From Mycobacterium paraseoulense (lineage in GTDB: Bacteria; Actinomycetota; Actinomycetes; Mycobacteriales; Mycobacteriaceae): DNA of 64,000 nucleotides. Shown here piece after piece: positions 18,379 through 29,855 of the stretch (within the stretch, counting starts at the first letter, position 1; each line of letters opens with the position of its first letter). The stretch spans positions 2,356,001-2,420,000 of the forward strand of contig NZ_AP022619.1 in the NCBI RefSeq assembly GCF_010731655.1. The letters are read 5' to 3'. The notes below the pieces were generated by a model, which did no database searches, was not told the DNA's origin, and was given only the letters and a program-made list of their open reading frames with translations. The position numbers and the translations under genes are program-made.

Positions 18379-19149
18379 ATGGCCCAGTCAGATCTCGTCT
18401 TGTTCACCGTCGACAAGCGCGTCGCGCTGATCACCGTCAACGACCCCAACCGGCGCAACGCGGTCACCGCCGAGACGTCGGCGCTTCTGCGCGCCGCCGT
18501 CGAGCGGGCCGAGGCCGATCCCGACGTCCACGCCGTGGTGATCACCGGTGCCGGCAAGGCCTTTTGCGCCGGCGCGGATCTGAGCGCACTCGGCGCCGCG
18601 GGCGGCGACAAAGCCGAGACGGGTCTGCAACAGCTCTACGACGGCTTCATGGCCGTCGGCAGCTGCCGGCTGCCCACCATCGCCGCGGTCAACGGCGCGG
18701 CGGTCGGCGCGGGTCTGAATCTCGCGCTGGCGGCCGACGTGCGCATCGCCGGGCCGGCGGCGTTGTTCGACGCCCGATTCCAGAAGCTCGGGCTACACCC
18801 CGGCGGCGGTGCGACGTGGATGCTGCAGCGCGCGGTCGGACCCCAGGTCGCCCGCGCGGCGCTGCTCTTCGGCATGCGTTTCGACGCCGACGCCGCCGTG
18901 CACCACGGGCTGGCGCTCTGCACCGCCGACGACCCGGTCGCCGCGGCGCTGGAGCTGGCGGCCGGACCCGCGGCCGCCCCGCGCGAGGTCGTGCTGGCGA
19001 CGAAGGCGACCATGCGCGCCACCGCCAGCCCGGGATCGCTGGATCACGAACAACACGTGTTCGCCATGCGCACGGAGCTCGGCCCGCAGGCCTACTCCAT
19101 CCAGTCGCCGGAGTTTGCTCAGCGATTGGCCGCGGCGCAGCGCCGCTAG
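18379..19149 (+). CDS. echA14: Enoyl-CoA hydratase EchA14
   Basis: A 256-residue crotonase matching Rv2486. The CoA/oxyanion-hole blocks are [15 protein letters not shown] and [20 protein letters not shown], followed by [20 protein letters not shown]. These enzymes hydrate trans-2-enoyl-CoA or act on related thioesters. The ATG at 18379 follows ACGGAGGT at a good distance, so the in-frame ATG at 18331 is not needed. In M. tuberculosis a set of PE_PGRS and regulator genes separates it from the branched-chain locus; here that set is missing and the locus begins a few hundred bases on. It could supply the hydratase step of that pathway, but nothing in the sequence proves this. Confidence 0.9.
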   Translation: MAQSDLVLFTVDKRVALITVNDPNRRNAVTAETSALLRAAVERAEADPDVHAVVITGAGKAFCAGADLSALGAAGGDKAETGLQQLYDGFMAVGSCRLPTIAAVNGAAVGAGLNLALAADVRIAGPAALFDARFQKLGLHPGGGATWMLQRAVGPQVARAALLFGMRFDADAAVHHGLALCTADDPVAAALELAAGPAAAPREVVLATKATMRATASPGSLDHEQHVFAMRTELGPQAYSIQSPEFAQRLAAAQRR

Positions 19150-19251
19150 TGCCATCATGGCTTAGCAGGTTGGGATCGGTAGCAGAGCGAACGCTGTGTG
19201 CTTGCTGCGACGACGCCAACCGACCTGGCGCATGGACAAAGGACACATAGC

Positions 19252-19536
19252 GTGAACACCACCCTCACCCGCATCGCCGCCGGGGCTCTGCTCTCCGGCG
19301 GACTCGCCACGTCCGGATTCGCATTGGCTGCCGGCACCGCCCACGCCCAGCCAAACCCAGCGCCGCAGGTCTACTGGTGCCCCAATCAACCGTGGAACCC
19401 GGCATGGGGCGAGAACAAGTACTGGAATCAGTGCTGGGACACCGATAACCCGCCGAACCACCCACCCCCGCCTCCTTCGCGCGCGCCGAATTTCAACTGC
19501 GGCCTGTTCTGGTGCCCCGTACCGCCGCACCCCTGA
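19252..19536 (+). CDS. Small secreted Trp/Pro/Cys-rich protein
   Basis: 94 residues from GTG, with AAGGA about 10 bases upstream. Residues 1-33 are a signal peptide (LTRIAAGALLSGGLATSGFA, cleavage near AHAQ). The mature 60 residues contain four Cys in two pairs (YWCPNQPW / NQCWDTD and NCGLFWCPVPP) separated by a Pro-rich linker, suggesting a disulfide-braced exported peptide. It ends 4 bases before the convergent bkdC stop. No family name can be given. Confidence 0.72.
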   Translation: MNTTLTRIAAGALLSGGLATSGFALAAGTAHAQPNPAPQVYWCPNQPWNPAWGENKYWNQCWDTDNPPNHPPPPPSRAPNFNCGLFWCPVPPHP

Positions 19537-19540
19537 GCTC

Positions 19541-20704
19541 TCAGAGGTCGAGCAGCGCGGTCGCGGGTGACTCGATCAAATCCCTCAGCTCGGTGACGAA
19601 CCCGGCCGCCTGGGCGCCGTCGGCGACGCGGTGATCGAACACGCAGGTGATGGTCATCGTCGGGCGCACCACGACCTGATCACCGACCGCCATCGGGCGC
19701 GGTTTGATGGCACCCATTCCCAGGATGGCCGCTTCGGGATGGTTGATCACCGGCTCGCCGTCGTCGGCGCCCAGCGCCCCGAAGTTCGACACGGTGAAGG
19801 TGGAGCCGCGCAACTCCGCCGGCGTGAGCGTGCCGTCCCGCGCGCCGGTGATCAATTCCGCGGCGCGGCTTGCTAACTCGCGGGTCGTCTTGTCGTGCGC
19901 GTCGGTGATCACCGGGACCAGCAGCCCGCGTGGGGTGGCCACTCCGAATCCGAGGTGCACCCGATGCTCGACGCGAACCCGCGGGCCCTCGGGCGAGTCA
20001 ATCCATGTCGAGTTCAGAATCTCGTTGTGGCGCAGCGCAATGACCAGTAGCCGCATCGTCAGGACGAACGGCGTCATCTTCTGATCCGCCGACGCACGGT
20101 CCGACAGCCGCATCAGTTCGGTGCAGTCGACGGTGACGCCGACTTTCGCGGCCGGGATCTCCCGGTGTGACAACGTCATCTTCTCTGCCATTCGGGCCTG
20201 CACGCCACGGACCGGTCGGACGTCGACGCCGTTGTGGTCGGCGGCCGCCAGCACGTCGGCACGGGTGATGATGCTGTCTGGGTCGCGTTGCAGCGAGCGC
20301 AGGTCGACCCTCAGCTCCTTGGCCAATTTGCGCACCGGAGGGGCGGCGAGCGGCCGGCCGGTGCGCCGGCTGGCGTCGATGCCGGCGTCCGCGCCGTAGC
20401 CGACGAGTGTGGGAACCTCCTCAGCGGTCGCGGGTGCGTCGCCGTTGACCGGTGCGGTGTCGATGCGGACCAGCACCGCGCCCACGGCGAGCACATCGCC
20501 TTCGCCGCCGTGCGTTTCGACGATCCGCCCCGCGTAGGGGCTGGGCAGCTCCACCTCCGCCTTGGCGGTCTCCACCGAGCACAACACCTGGTTCAGCTCG
20601 ACGTCGTCCCCGGCTGCGACGTTCCAGTGCGTCACGGTCACTTCCTGCAATCCCTCACCGAGATCGGGAACCCGGAAGGACTTCACCCGCTGGTGGGCGC
20701 TCAT
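19541..20704 (-). CDS. bkdC: Branched-chain 2-oxoacid dehydrogenase E2 (dihydrolipoyl acyltransferase) BkdC
   Basis: 387 residues matching Rv2495c. An N-terminal lipoyl domain has the lipoylated Lys in [12 protein letters not shown] (K48). A peripheral-subunit-binding domain lies at about 110-150 ([18 protein letters not shown]), followed by the catalytic acyltransferase domain with [13 protein letters not shown] near residue 355. It forms the core of the complex that turns branched 2-oxoacids into acyl-CoA. The start overlaps the bkdB stop (ATGA). E3 (Lpd) is not encoded here and is presumably shared. Confidence 0.94.
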   Translation of the reverse strand: MSAHQRVKSFRVPDLGEGLQEVTVTHWNVAAGDDVELNQVLCSVETAKAEVELPSPYAGRIVETHGGEGDVLAVGAVLVRIDTAPVNGDAPATAEEVPTLVGYGADAGIDASRRTGRPLAAPPVRKLAKELRVDLRSLQRDPDSIITRADVLAAADHNGVDVRPVRGVQARMAEKMTLSHREIPAAKVGVTVDCTELMRLSDRASADQKMTPFVLTMRLLVIALRHNEILNSTWIDSPEGPRVRVEHRVHLGFGVATPRGLLVPVITDAHDKTTRELASRAAELITGARDGTLTPAELRGSTFTVSNFGALGADDGEPVINHPEAAILGMGAIKPRPMAVGDQVVVRPTMTITCVFDHRVADGAQAAGFVTELRDLIESPATALLDL

Positions 20705-21756
20705 GGCTGCCCCAGGGCGCGCTCGACGCAGTCCAGCAGCCGGTCAGGGCCCGGCAGCCACCACCGTTCCAGCCGCGCCGGCGGATACGGGGTGTCGAAG
20801 CCGCAGGCGCGCAACACCGGCGCCTCCAACTCGTAGAACATCTCCTCTTGGATCCGTGCCGCCAACCCGGCGCCGTATCCCAGGCTGCGCGGCCCTTCGT
20901 GCATCACCACGCAGCGGCCGGTCCGATGAATGGACGCCGCCAAAGTATCGAAGTCCAACGGGACCAGGGACCGCAGGTCGATGACCTCCAGGCTCCAACC
21001 ACGTTGCCGCTGGGCCTCTTCCGCGGCGCCGACCGCGGTGCCGACCAGGCTGCCGTAGGTCACGACCGTCACGTCGGAGCCGGGCCGGCGCACCATCGCC
21101 CGCCCGATCGGCGGCTCGGGTCGCTCGGTGTCGACCGTTCCGCGGACCTGATAGCGGCGCTTCGGCTCGAGGTACATCACCGGGTCCGGGCAGGCGATCG
21201 CGTGGCGAAGCAGCCAGTACGCGTCGGCCGGGCTGGACGGAACCACCACCTTCAGTCCTGCGGTATGCGCCCAATACGACTCGGTCGAATCCGAATGATG
21301 CTCGGCCGCGCCGATCCCGCCGAAGGACGGGATGCGCACGGTCACCGGCATGTTGACCTCGCCGCGGGTCCGGGTGCGGTACTTCGCCAGGTGGCTGACC
21401 ACCTGATCGAAAGCGGGATAGGAGAACCCGTCGAATTGAATCTCCGGCACCGGCACGAATCCGCGTAACGCCAGTCCCACCGCGATACCGATGATGGCGG
21501 ATTCGGCCAGCGGGGTATCGAAACAGCGTTTCTCGCCGAATGTTTCGGCCAGCCCCTCGGTGACCCGGAACACCCCGCCCTCGACCGAGACGTCCTCGCC
21601 GAACACCAGTACCCGGTCGTCGGCGGCCATCGCATCATGCAGGCTTCGGTTGAGCGCCTGCACCATGGTCAGGGACTGCGTACCGAGACCGGTGTTTTCC
21701 GTTGCCGCGGGCAGTGTTTCGGCGGGGCCGGCCGGACGATCGGCGAGCTGAGTCAT
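20701..21756 (-). CDS. bkdB: Branched-chain 2-oxoacid dehydrogenase E1 beta BkdB
   Basis: 351 residues matching Rv2496c. The transketolase-like pyrimidine-binding domain appears as [19 protein letters not shown] and [21 protein letters not shown], with [20 protein letters not shown] and a C-terminal domain ([20 protein letters not shown]). It pairs with BkdA to form the thiamine-diphosphate E1 that decarboxylates 2-oxoacids from Leu, Ile and Val. The first 25 residues are a Pro/Ala-rich extension. The start codon follows the bkdA stop directly with no gap, implying coupled translation and matched subunit amounts. Confidence 0.94.
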   Translation of the reverse strand: MTQLADRPAGPAETLPAATENTGLGTQSLTMVQALNRSLHDAMAADDRVLVFGEDVSVEGGVFRVTEGLAETFGEKRCFDTPLAESAIIGIAVGLALRGFVPVPEIQFDGFSYPAFDQVVSHLAKYRTRTRGEVNMPVTVRIPSFGGIGAAEHHSDSTESYWAHTAGLKVVVPSSPADAYWLLRHAIACPDPVMYLEPKRRYQVRGTVDTERPEPPIGRAMVRRPGSDVTVVTYGSLVGTAVGAAEEAQRQRGWSLEVIDLRSLVPLDFDTLAASIHRTGRCVVMHEGPRSLGYGAGLAARIQEEMFYELEAPVLRACGFDTPYPPARLERWWLPGPDRLLDCVERALGQP

Positions 21757-22857
21757 TCACGCCTCCTCGTCGATGCGGTCGAGCTCGGCCCGCAACTGGT
21801 CGCGCTGCGCCTGCAAACCCGGCGTCATCTCGGCGTACACCGTGGTGAACACCTCGTCGATGTCGAAATCGGGTGCGCCGAAAACCGCGTCGCGCAACTC
21901 GGCGCGCATCCGCTTCGAGCGGGCAGCGACGCGGTCCTCCAAGCGGTTCGACCACAGGCCCTGCCCCTGCAGGTAGGTGCGGTAGCGCGGGATCGGGTCG
22001 AGCGCCGCCCAGCGGTCCACCTCCTCCTGGGTCCGGTAGCGGCTGGGATCGTCGGAGGTCGTGTGCGGGCCCAGCCGGTAGGTGATCGCCTCGATCAGCG
22101 TCGGTCCACCGCCGGCCCTGGCGCGCGCGGCGGCCTCGGCCATCACCGCGTAGCAGGCCAGCACGTCGTTGCCGTCCACCCGGATCCCCGGCATGCCGTA
22201 GCCGATTGCCTTGTGCGCGATGGACGGTGCCTTGGTCTGTTTGTGGACCGGCACCGAGATCGCCCACTGGTTGTTCTGCACGAAGAACACGCACGGCGTG
22301 GCGAACACGGCCGCGAAGTTCAGCGCCTCGTGCACGTCCCCCACGCTGGTGGCGCCGTCGCCGAGGAAGGCCACCGTCACCGAATCCTCGCCGAGCCGTT
22401 GGGCGGCCATCGCCGCCCCGACGGCGTGCAGGGTCTGGGTGCCGATCGGAATCGAGGTGGGCGCGCAGCATTTCTTGGTGAATTCCAGTCCGCCATGCCA
22501 GGTTCCGCGCCACACGGCGCCGACGTGGCCGGGCGGGATGCCGCGCACCAGATACGCACCGAGCTCGCGGTATTGCGGAAACAGCCAGTCGGTCTTGCGC
22601 AGGCACGCCGTCGCGCCCACCTGGGCGGCCTCCTGCCCACGGCAGGAGGCGAACAACGCCAGCTCGCCCTGGCGCTTGAGGTTGACGAACTCGGTGTCCA
22701 GCTCTCGGGTGACCACCATCATCTCGTAGAGCCAGCACAGTGTCTCAGCCGGAAGGTCGCGGCCGTAACGGAGTTCGGTGGTCGGTGCGCCATCGGCGGC
22801 GACGAGTTGCACAGGCTCGAGGTCGACGGTCATCGGCAGTTGGGGCACCATCGCCAT
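21757..22857 (-). CDS. bkdA: Branched-chain 2-oxoacid dehydrogenase E1 alpha BkdA
   Basis: 366 residues matching Rv2497c. The thiamine-diphosphate motif is GDGATSVGDVHEALNFAAVF near residue 165, closing with QNNQWAIS. ASCRGQEAAQVGA and IEAITYRLGPHTTSDDPSRY carry the substrate-pocket and phosphorylation-loop equivalents. The ATG at 22857 is the first gene of the bkdABC block; 207 bases separate it from citE, so it may have its own promoter. Confidence 0.94.
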   Translation of the reverse strand: MAMVPQLPMTVDLEPVQLVAADGAPTTELRYGRDLPAETLCWLYEMMVVTRELDTEFVNLKRQGELALFASCRGQEAAQVGATACLRKTDWLFPQYRELGAYLVRGIPPGHVGAVWRGTWHGGLEFTKKCCAPTSIPIGTQTLHAVGAAMAAQRLGEDSVTVAFLGDGATSVGDVHEALNFAAVFATPCVFFVQNNQWAISVPVHKQTKAPSIAHKAIGYGMPGIRVDGNDVLACYAVMAEAAARARAGGGPTLIEAITYRLGPHTTSDDPSRYRTQEEVDRWAALDPIPRYRTYLQGQGLWSNRLEDRVAARSKRMRAELRDAVFGAPDFDIDEVFTTVYAEMTPGLQAQRDQLRAELDRIDEEA

Positions 22858-23064
22858 ACCGTCTCCCTACTTCGGTGCCGCAGGGGTCACAGCAAGCGCT
22901 CAACCGGGACCCACCGCGAGCCGAAGTCGATCGCCAGCTACACGAAAGACTCCGCTCGCCGCGACACTGGCGTATCCACCATTATGCGCTCGAAAGAGAA
23001 GAGACAGCGCTGATCGCGAACGTGTCGCGCCCGCCGACCAGGCGGCCCGGGCGGGTTTGCAAGC

Positions 23065-23886
23065 TCACCCGGCGTCGGACTGCCCCGCCCTGCGCACCAG
23101 CATCTCGGCGTGCTTGAGCACCGGCGAGTCCACCATCTGTCCCTCGAACGCGAACACGCCGCGCTCGGACCGCGCGGCCGCCAATACCCTTCGCGCCCAG
23201 TCGACTTTCTCCTCGCTGGGGCGATAGGCGTCACGCACCACCGGGATCTGGCTCGGGTGGATGCAGACCGTCGCGTGAAATCCCACCGCCACGGCGTCGT
23301 AGGCTTCGGCCCGCAAGCCGTCGATGTCGCGGATGTCCAAATGCACGGCGTCCAGCGCGATCCGGCCGAAGGCGGACGCCGCCAGCAGGACCGTCGACCG
23401 TACGTGGCGGGCGACGTCGCGATAGGTGCCGTCGGCCAGCCGGCTGGAGCTGCCACCCAACGTGGCGACCAGGTCTTCGGCGCCCCACATCATCGCGACG
23501 GTCCCCTCGGCCGCGGCGATCTCGGGGGTGAACACCGCCCCGCGCGGCGTCTCGATCAGTGCGATGACGTCGCGCGGCGCCAGGGCGGACACCTGCGCGG
23601 CCGACTCGGTCTTGGAGAGCATCACGGTCGTGTAGGGGGTCTCGGCGAGGGCGTCCAGGTCGCGGGCGTGCTCCTCGGTGCCGGCCGCGTTGACGCGCAC
23701 CACGGTGCGCCCGGGGTCCAGCGGGGCCTCCCGCAGCGCTTTACGGGCGGCGGGCTTGTCGGATTCGGCCACCCCGTCCTCGAGGTCGAGGATCACCACG
23801 TCGGCCGCGGCGGCGGCCTTCGCGAAGCGCTCGGGACGGTCGGCCGGACAGAACAGCCAACCCGGGCCGGCGGCTCGCAGGTTCAC
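23065..23886 (-). CDS. citE: CitE-like beta-hydroxyacyl-CoA lyase
   Basis: 273 residues from a GTG overlapping the MaoC-like stop (GTGA). It is a HpcH/HpaI aldolase-family lyase matching Rv2498c, reported to cleave HMG-CoA- and citramalyl-CoA-type substrates. Mg-binding acidic residues are in [25 protein letters not shown] and [14 protein letters not shown], with [10 protein letters not shown] near the C-terminus. True citrate lyase alpha and gamma partners are absent, so this is not a citrate lyase. Next to methylcrotonyl-CoA carboxylase and ScoAB it fits the cleavage that yields acetoacetate and acetyl-CoA in leucine breakdown. Confidence 0.9.
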   Translation of the reverse strand: MNLRAAGPGWLFCPADRPERFAKAAAAADVVILDLEDGVAESDKPAARKALREAPLDPGRTVVRVNAAGTEEHARDLDALAETPYTTVMLSKTESAAQVSALAPRDVIALIETPRGAVFTPEIAAAEGTVAMMWGAEDLVATLGGSSSRLADGTYRDVARHVRSTVLLAASAFGRIALDAVHLDIRDIDGLRAEAYDAVAVGFHATVCIHPSQIPVVRDAYRPSEEKVDWARRVLAAARSERGVFAFEGQMVDSPVLKHAEMLVRRAGQSDAG

Positions 23887-24377
23887 TTGGCCTCCTCGCT
23901 CGGGCGCTTCTGGACCAGGGTTGTGCGCACCGCGCGCGCGACGACGTCGCCGTGCTGGTTGCGCCCGGTGTGCTCGAGGGTGACGATCCCTTCCCCGGGC
24001 CGGCTCTTCGACTCGCGCTTGCCGGTGCACACCGTCTCCGCGTACAGGGTGTCGCCGTGAAAGACCGGCTTGGGGAACGACACCTCGAAGAAGCCCAGGT
24101 TGGCCACGATGGTGCCCAGCGTCAGCTGCGAGACGGACAGCCCAACCAGCGTGGACAGCGTGAACATCGAGTTGACCAACCGCTCGCCCCGAAAGCCCGG
24201 CTGCTCGGCGGCCCACGCCGCGTCCAGGTGCAACGACTGGGTGTTCATCGTCAGCGTGGTGAACAAGACGTTGTCGGCCTCGGTGATGGTTCGGCCCGGC
24301 CGGTGCAGGTACGTCGTGCCGATCTCGAACTCCTCGAACCACAGGCCCCGCTGGATGACTGACTTGCCTTCGGTCAT
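23883..24377 (-). CDS. MaoC-like hot-dog hydratase (dehydratase)
   Basis: 164 residues matching Rv2499c. The MaoC motif region is [26 protein letters not shown] with the catalytic residues in the N-D/H segment that follows ([14 protein letters not shown]), then [14 protein letters not shown]. These proteins hydrate enoyl-CoA. Its place between fadE19 and citE suggests it could hydrate 3-methylglutaconyl-CoA, an inference from context. The canonical His of the hydratase-2 motif is replaced by Gln/Ser-rich residues at one point (NTQSLHLD keeps one His), so activity needs testing. Both ends overlap neighbours by 4 bases. Confidence 0.85.
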   Translation of the reverse strand: MTEGKSVIQRGLWFEEFEIGTTYLHRPGRTITEADNVLFTTLTMNTQSLHLDAAWAAEQPGFRGERLVNSMFTLSTLVGLSVSQLTLGTIVANLGFFEVSFPKPVFHGDTLYAETVCTGKRESKSRPGEGIVTLEHTGRNQHGDVVARAVRTTLVQKRPSEEAK

Positions 24378-25540
24378 GACAGCCCCAGCGACCGCGCGAT
24401 GAGCATCAACTGAACCTCGGTGGTCCCCTCGCCGATCTCGAGGATCTTGCTGTCGCGGTAGTGACGCGCCACCGGGTACTCGTTCATGAACCCGTACCCG
24501 CCGTGGATCTGGGTGGCGTCGCGGGCGTTGTCCATGGCCGCTTCGGACGAGATCATCTTCGCGATGGCCGCCTCTTTCTTGAAGGGCTTGCCGGCCAACA
24601 TCTTTGCCGCCGCGTCGTAATACGCCGTGCGGGCGACGTGGGCGCGCGCTTCCATCCGCGCGATCTTGAAGCTGATCGCCTGGTAGGAGCCGATCGGCTG
24701 GCCGAACGACTGGCGCTCCTTGGCGTACTTGACGCTCTCGTCGACGCAGCCCTGGGCGGCACCGGTCGCCAGGGCGGCGATCGCGATGCGGCCCTCGTCC
24801 AGGATGGACAGGAAGTTCGCGTAACCGGTGCCGCGGGGGCCCAGCAGGTTCTCTTCCGGGACGCGGGCGTCGGCGAAGCTCAACGGGTGGGTGTCCGAGG
24901 CGTTCCAGCCGACCTTGCTGTAGACGGGCTCGACGGTGAATCCCGGTGTGCCGTTAGGCACGATGATCGTCGAGATCTCTTTTTTGCCGTCACCGATCGT
25001 TCCCGTGACCGCGGTGACGGTGACCAGTTTGGTGATGTCGGTGCCGGAGTTGGTGATGAATTGCTTGCTGCCGTTGATCACCCACTCGCCGTTGTCGAGT
25101 CGGGCCGTGGTGCGGGTGGCACCCGCGTCCGAGCCGGCGCCCGGCTCGGTGAGCCCGAAGCCGGCCAGCGCCCGGCCGGCCGTCAGGTCCGGCAGCCACT
25201 TGGCTTTCTGCTCCTCGGAACCGAACCGGTAGATCGGCATCGCGCCGAGGCCGACGCCGGCCTCCAGCGTGATGGCCACCGACTGGTCGACCTTGCCGAG
25301 TTCCTCGAGCGCCAGTGACAGCGCGAAGTAGTCGCCGCCCATCCCGCCGTACTCCTCGGGGAACGGCAGGCCGAACAACCCCATCTCGCCCATCTTGGCG
25401 ACGACTTCGTACGGGAAGCTGTGCTCCTCATCGTGTTTCGCCGCGACGGGCGCGACAATCGTGCGCGCGAACTCGGCCACCGTGTCGCGAAGATCCTGGT
25501 ATTCCTTGGGCAGCGTTCCCGCGGTAATCGATGTCGTCAT
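24374..25540 (-). CDS. fadE19: Acyl-CoA dehydrogenase FadE19 (probable isovaleryl-CoA dehydrogenase)
   Basis: 388 residues matching Rv2500c. Acyl-CoA dehydrogenase signatures [15 protein letters not shown] and [20 protein letters not shown] are present; FAD and substrate are bound between these. The C-terminal block [20 protein letters not shown] is typical. The position inside the leucine-degradation set, immediately before methylcrotonyl-CoA carboxylase, makes isovaleryl-CoA (or another branched acyl-CoA) the likely substrate. The start overlaps the accA1 stop (ATGA). Confidence 0.92.
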   Translation of the reverse strand: MTTSITAGTLPKEYQDLRDTVAEFARTIVAPVAAKHDEEHSFPYEVVAKMGEMGLFGLPFPEEYGGMGGDYFALSLALEELGKVDQSVAITLEAGVGLGAMPIYRFGSEEQKAKWLPDLTAGRALAGFGLTEPGAGSDAGATRTTARLDNGEWVINGSKQFITNSGTDITKLVTVTAVTGTIGDGKKEISTIIVPNGTPGFTVEPVYSKVGWNASDTHPLSFADARVPEENLLGPRGTGYANFLSILDEGRIAIAALATGAAQGCVDESVKYAKERQSFGQPIGSYQAISFKIARMEARAHVARTAYYDAAAKMLAGKPFKKEAAIAKMISSEAAMDNARDATQIHGGYGFMNEYPVARHYRDSKILEIGEGTTEVQLMLIARSLGLS

Positions 25541-27549
25541 GTCTCGTCCTTACTCGAATCGACTGGCGTGTCGGGCTCTTCGGGCACCAGCCGGGCCAGC
25601 ACCTGGTCGACGGTGACCTGATCGCCAACCGACACCAATAGCTCCACCCGTCCCGCGACCGGCGCGGAGAGCGAGTGTTCCATCTTCATCGCCTCCACGA
25701 CCACCACCACGTCGCCCTCGGATACCTCAGCGCCGGAGGCGGCCTGGACCGCGATCACGCTGCCGGGCATGGGGCTGAGGATCTCGGCCTGCTGCGCGCC
25801 GCCGGCGCGGTGGATCTTGTGTTCCTCGGCTTCGCGCAGGTGCCAGGCGCCCCGCTCGTCGGCGATCCACAGGTGCCGGTCGGCCTCCGCCCACCGGTAT
25901 TCGCGGCGCACGTCGTCCAGCGTGACGTCCATGCGGGCGCCGTCGACGTGCACGCTGGCCGAACGGATCTCCCCCGCACCCACCTGTACCCGCGCGCCGG
26001 CGGGGGTTCCCCACACCGACACGGTGTCGCTGCCCAGCGGGGTCTGCATCTCGGTGCGCACGGGCGCCGGCGCACCCCCGACCCGCCATCCGGTCGGCAC
26101 GGCCCACAGGTCGCCCGCGGCCCGACGGTCCAGGGCCCACTGGCGATAGAGGCCGCCGGCCGCGAGCACGTCGTCGGGCGCCGGTAACGGCGCGAAGTCC
26201 GCCACCCGCTCGTCCAGTAGCGCCGTGTCCAGGTCGCCGGCGCGCACACGCTCGTCGGCCAGCAGGAACCGGAGGAATTCGACGTTGGTCTGCACCCCCA
26301 GGATCGCGGTCCGCGCCAGCGCCGCATCGAGTTTCGCCAGCGCCTCGTCGCGATCCTCCCCGTGGGCGATCACCTTGCTGAGCATCGGGTCGTAATCGCT
26401 GCCGACCAGCGTGCCCGCCAGCAGCGACGAGTCGACACGGACCCCGGCGCCGGAGGGTTCGGCGACCTGCAGCACCCGGCCGCCGGTGGGCAGGAAGCCC
26501 CGCGCGGGATCCTCGGCGTAGACCCGGGCCTCGATCGCGTGCCCGCGCAGTGTGATGTCGTCCTGCGCGAACCCCAGCTTCTCTCCGGCGGCCACCCGGA
26601 GCTGCCACTCGACCAGGTCCAGACCGGTAATCGCCTCGGTGACCGGGTGTTCCACCTGCAGCCGGGTGTTCATCTCCATGAAGAAGAACTCGTCGGGCCG
26701 GTCGGCGGAGACGATGAATTCGACCGTGCCCGCGCCGACGTAGTCGACGCTGCGGGCGGTGTTACAGGCCGCCGCCCCGATGCGGGCGCGGGTCTGCGGG
26801 TCGAGCAGCGGCGAGGGCGCCTCCTCGATCACCTTCTGGTGGCGCCGCTGCAGGCTGCATTCGCGCTCGCCGAGGTGCACCACGTTGCCGTGGGTGTCGG
26901 CGAGTACCTGCACTTCGATGTGCCTGGGCCGCAGGACGAATCGCTCGATGAACAGGGTGTCGTCGCCGAACGACGAGGCGGCCTCGCGCCGGGCGCCCAG
27001 CAGGGCGTCGCGCAGCCGGCCCGGGTCGTCCACCAGGCGCATGCCCTTGCCGCCGCCACCCGCCGACGGCTTGATGAGTACCGGGTATCCGACCTCCTCG
27101 GCGGCCGCGACCAGCTCGTCGTCGCTCAGTCCCGGCTTGGCCACCCCCGGCACCACCGGGACGTCGAAGGCGGCCACCGCGTTCTTGGCGGTGATCTTGT
27201 CGCCCATCACCTGGATCGCTGGAGCCGGCGGGCCGAGGAACACCACCCCGGCGCGCTCGCAGGCCGCCGCGAATTCGGCGTTCTCGGAAAGAAATCCGTA
27301 GCCGGGGTGGATCGCCTGCGCCCCGGTCCGCGCCGCGGCATTGAGCACCCTGCCGATATCGAGGTAGCTCTCGCGGGCCGCGGCGGGCCCGAGGCGCACG
27401 GCCGTGTCGGCCTCCTGGACATGGCGGGCGTTGGCGTCGGGATCGCTGTAGACCGCGACCGAGCGGATACCCAGCCGGCGCAGCGTCCGCATCACCCGCA
27501 CCGCGATCTCGCCGCGGTTGGCCACCAAGACGGTTTCGAACATCGCCAT
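25537..27549 (-). CDS. accA1: AccA1, biotin carboxylase / biotin-carrier subunit of methylcrotonyl-CoA carboxylase
   Basis: About 670 residues matching Rv2501c. Residues 1-450 form biotin carboxylase, with [21 protein letters not shown], the Gly-rich ATP loop [12 protein letters not shown] and [16 protein letters not shown]. The C-terminus is a biotinyl domain with the target Lys in VEAMKMEHS near residue 620. The start is ATG at 27549 (overlapping the accD1 stop as TGATG) or the ATG at 27543, which gives the M. tuberculosis-like MFETVL opening. With AccD1 it forms the carboxylase assigned to leucine catabolism. Confidence 0.93.
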   Translation of the reverse strand: MAMFETVLVANRGEIAVRVMRTLRRLGIRSVAVYSDPDANARHVQEADTAVRLGPAAARESYLDIGRVLNAAARTGAQAIHPGYGFLSENAEFAAACERAGVVFLGPPAPAIQVMGDKITAKNAVAAFDVPVVPGVAKPGLSDDELVAAAEEVGYPVLIKPSAGGGGKGMRLVDDPGRLRDALLGARREAASSFGDDTLFIERFVLRPRHIEVQVLADTHGNVVHLGERECSLQRRHQKVIEEAPSPLLDPQTRARIGAAACNTARSVDYVGAGTVEFIVSADRPDEFFFMEMNTRLQVEHPVTEAITGLDLVEWQLRVAAGEKLGFAQDDITLRGHAIEARVYAEDPARGFLPTGGRVLQVAEPSGAGVRVDSSLLAGTLVGSDYDPMLSKVIAHGEDRDEALAKLDAALARTAILGVQTNVEFLRFLLADERVRAGDLDTALLDERVADFAPLPAPDDVLAAGGLYRQWALDRRAAGDLWAVPTGWRVGGAPAPVRTEMQTPLGSDTVSVWGTPAGARVQVGAGEIRSASVHVDGARMDVTLDDVRREYRWAEADRHLWIADERGAWHLREAEEHKIHRAGGAQQAEILSPMPGSVIAVQAASGAEVSEGDVVVVVEAMKMEHSLSAPVAGRVELLVSVGDQVTVDQVLARLVPEEPDTPVDSSKDET

Positions 27550-29135
27550 CACATCCGGAAGACGCCGTAGGAGACCGGCTCCAAGGGGGCGTGGGCACAT
27601 ACCGAAAGGGCCAACCCGACAACCGTTCTGGTGTCGGCCGGATCGATGATGCCGTCGTCCCATAGGCGCGCGGTCGAATAGTACGGGTTGCCCTGGTCCT
27701 CGTATTGCTCGCGGATCGGCGCCTTGAAGGCCTCTTCTTCCTCGGGTGACCAGGGTTTGCCCGACGCGGTGAGCTGCTCACCACGCACCGTGGCCAGGAC
27801 CGAGGCGGCCTGCTCGCCGCCCATGACCGAGATGCGGGCATTGGGCCACATCCACAGAAAGCGCGGCGAGTACGCCCGTCCGCACATCGAATAGTTGCCC
27901 GCGCCATAGGATCCGCCGATCACGACGGTCAGCTTGGGCACCCGCGCGCAGGCCACGGCGGTCACCATCTTGGCGCCGTGCTTGGCGATGCCGCCGGCCT
28001 CGTAGTCGCGTCCGACCATGAACCCGGCGATGTTCTGCAGGAACAACAGCGGGATCCTGCGTTTGTCGCAGAGCTCGATGAAATGCGCCCCTTTGAGGGC
28101 GGATTCGCTGAACAGGACGCCGTTGTTGGCGACGATCCCGACCGGGTGGCCGTGGATGCGGGCGAAGGCGGTCACCAGCGTCTTGCCGTAATTGGTTTTG
28201 AACTCGCTGAATTCGCCGCCGTCGACGAGCCGCACGATCACCTCGTGTACGTCGTAGGGCACCCGGGGGTCCGGCGGCACCACGTCGTAGAGCTCGGTCT
28301 GCGGGTGTTTGGGCTCGAGGACGGGCCGGACATCCCACTGGCTGGGCTCGCGCGGGCCGAAGGTGGCCGCGATGTCGCGCACGATGCGTAGCGCGTGCTC
28401 GTCGTCGTCGGCGAGGTGGTCGGTGACACCGGAGACCCGCGAGTGCAGGTCGCCGCCGCCGAGGTCCTCGGCCGAGACGATCTCGCCGGTGGCCGCCTTC
28501 ACCAGGGGCGGACCCCCGAGAAAGATCGTGCCCTGCTCGCGGACGATGACGGCCTCGTCGCTCATCGCCGGCACATAGGCGCCGCCCGCCGTGCACGAAC
28601 CGAGCACGGCGGCCACCTGCGGGATCTCCTGAGCACTCATGGTCGCCTGGTTGTAGAAGATCCGGCCGAAATGCTCACGGTCGGGAAACACCTCGTCCTG
28701 ACGCGGCAGGAAGGCGCCGCCGGAGTCCACAAGGTAGATGCAGGGCAGGCGGTTCTGCAGCGCGACCTCCTGTGCGCGCAGGTGCTTCTTGACCGTCATC
28801 GGGTAGTAGGTGCCGCCCTTGACGGTGGCGTCGTTGGCGACGATCACGCACTCGCGCCCGACCACCCGGCCGATCCCGGTGATGATCCCGGCCCCCGGGG
28901 ACTCGTCGTCGTACATGCCGTTGGCGGCCAGCGGGGCCAGCTCCAAGAACGGGCTGCCCGGGTCGAGCAGTCGATCCACCCGCTCGCGCGGCAGCAGCTT
29001 GCCGCGGCTGACGTGGCGTTCGCGCGCGCGCTCGTTGCCGCCCAGCGCCGCAGCCGCCAGCTTGGCGTTCAACTCGGCGACCAGCCGGCGGTGTTCGTCG
29101 GCGAAGGATGGCGCGGTCATCACAGCTGAACTCAC
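27549..29135 (-). CDS. accD1: AccD1, carboxyltransferase subunit of methylcrotonyl-CoA carboxylase
   Basis: 528 residues from a GTG overlapping the scoB stop (GTGA), matching the 529-residue AccD1 of M. tuberculosis. Carboxyltransferase blocks: [76 protein letters not shown] and [20 protein letters not shown], ending in [17 protein letters not shown]. It carboxylates 3-methylcrotonyl-CoA using the biotin of AccA1. Confidence 0.94.
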   Translation of the reverse strand: MSSAVMTAPSFADEHRRLVAELNAKLAAAALGGNERARERHVSRGKLLPRERVDRLLDPGSPFLELAPLAANGMYDDESPGAGIITGIGRVVGRECVIVANDATVKGGTYYPMTVKKHLRAQEVALQNRLPCIYLVDSGGAFLPRQDEVFPDREHFGRIFYNQATMSAQEIPQVAAVLGSCTAGGAYVPAMSDEAVIVREQGTIFLGGPPLVKAATGEIVSAEDLGGGDLHSRVSGVTDHLADDDEHALRIVRDIAATFGPREPSQWDVRPVLEPKHPQTELYDVVPPDPRVPYDVHEVIVRLVDGGEFSEFKTNYGKTLVTAFARIHGHPVGIVANNGVLFSESALKGAHFIELCDKRRIPLLFLQNIAGFMVGRDYEAGGIAKHGAKMVTAVACARVPKLTVVIGGSYGAGNYSMCGRAYSPRFLWMWPNARISVMGGEQAASVLATVRGEQLTASGKPWSPEEEEAFKAPIREQYEDQGNPYYSTARLWDDGIIDPADTRTVVGLALSVCAHAPLEPVSYGVFRM

Positions 29136-29782
29136 GAATGCCTCCCGGTTGTCGCCAGCACAAGCGGCGGTTCGGTCTTGTCGAGCACCTCGTCGGCCGA
29201 GACGCCCGGGGCGGTCTCGACCAAGTGCAAACCGTCGTCGCATACATCGATGACGGCCAGGTCGGTGATGATGCGGTCCACGCAGCCCGCGCCGGTCAAC
29301 GGGAGACTGCACCGCGCAACGATTTTCGGGCTGCCGTCACGCGCGGTGTGCTCCATCATCGCGATCACCTTGCGGGCGCCGTGGACCAGGTCCATCGCAC
29401 CGCCCATGCCCTTGACCATCTTTCCGGGAATCACCCAGTTGGCCAGGTCACCGGTCGCCGAGACCTGCATCGCGCCAAGCACGGCCACGTCGAGGTGTCC
29501 GCCGCGAATGATCCCGAACGAGGTCGATGAACCGAAGAAGGCCGCACCCGGGAGCGTGGTGACCGTCTCCTTGCCCGCGTTGATCAGGTCCGCGTCGACG
29601 TCCCCGGGGCGCGGATACGGTCCCACGCCCAAGATGCCGTTCTCCGAATGCACGACGACGGTGACTCCGGCTGGGATGTGGTTGGGCACGAGCGTCGGCA
29701 TGCCGATGCCGAGGTTGACGTATTGACCGTCCTCGAACTCGGCAGCCACCCGCGCGGCCAAACCCTCTCTACTCCAAGGCAT
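29132..29782 (-). CDS. scoB: ScoB, 3-oxoacid CoA-transferase subunit B
   Basis: About 216 residues beginning [20 protein letters not shown] (ATG at 29782, chosen because upstream codons are not conserved in the family). The catalytic Glu lies in [13 protein letters not shown] and the subunit-B blocks [16 protein letters not shown] and [19 protein letters not shown] are present. With ScoA it moves CoA from succinyl-CoA to acetoacetate, feeding the last product of leucine degradation into central metabolism. Confidence 0.92.
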   Translation of the reverse strand: MPWSREGLAARVAAEFEDGQYVNLGIGMPTLVPNHIPAGVTVVVHSENGILGVGPYPRPGDVDADLINAGKETVTTLPGAAFFGSSTSFGIIRGGHLDVAVLGAMQVSATGDLANWVIPGKMVKGMGGAMDLVHGARKVIAMMEHTARDGSPKIVARCSLPLTGAGCVDRIITDLAVIDVCDDGLHLVETAPGVSADEVLDKTEPPLVLATTGRHS

Positions 29783-29855
29783 CAGGCCCCACTTCTCATC
29801 GCTTCGTCCCCCGCAAGCGGGAGTTGCCCCCACTGCATCGTTGTCCCGCAAGGCA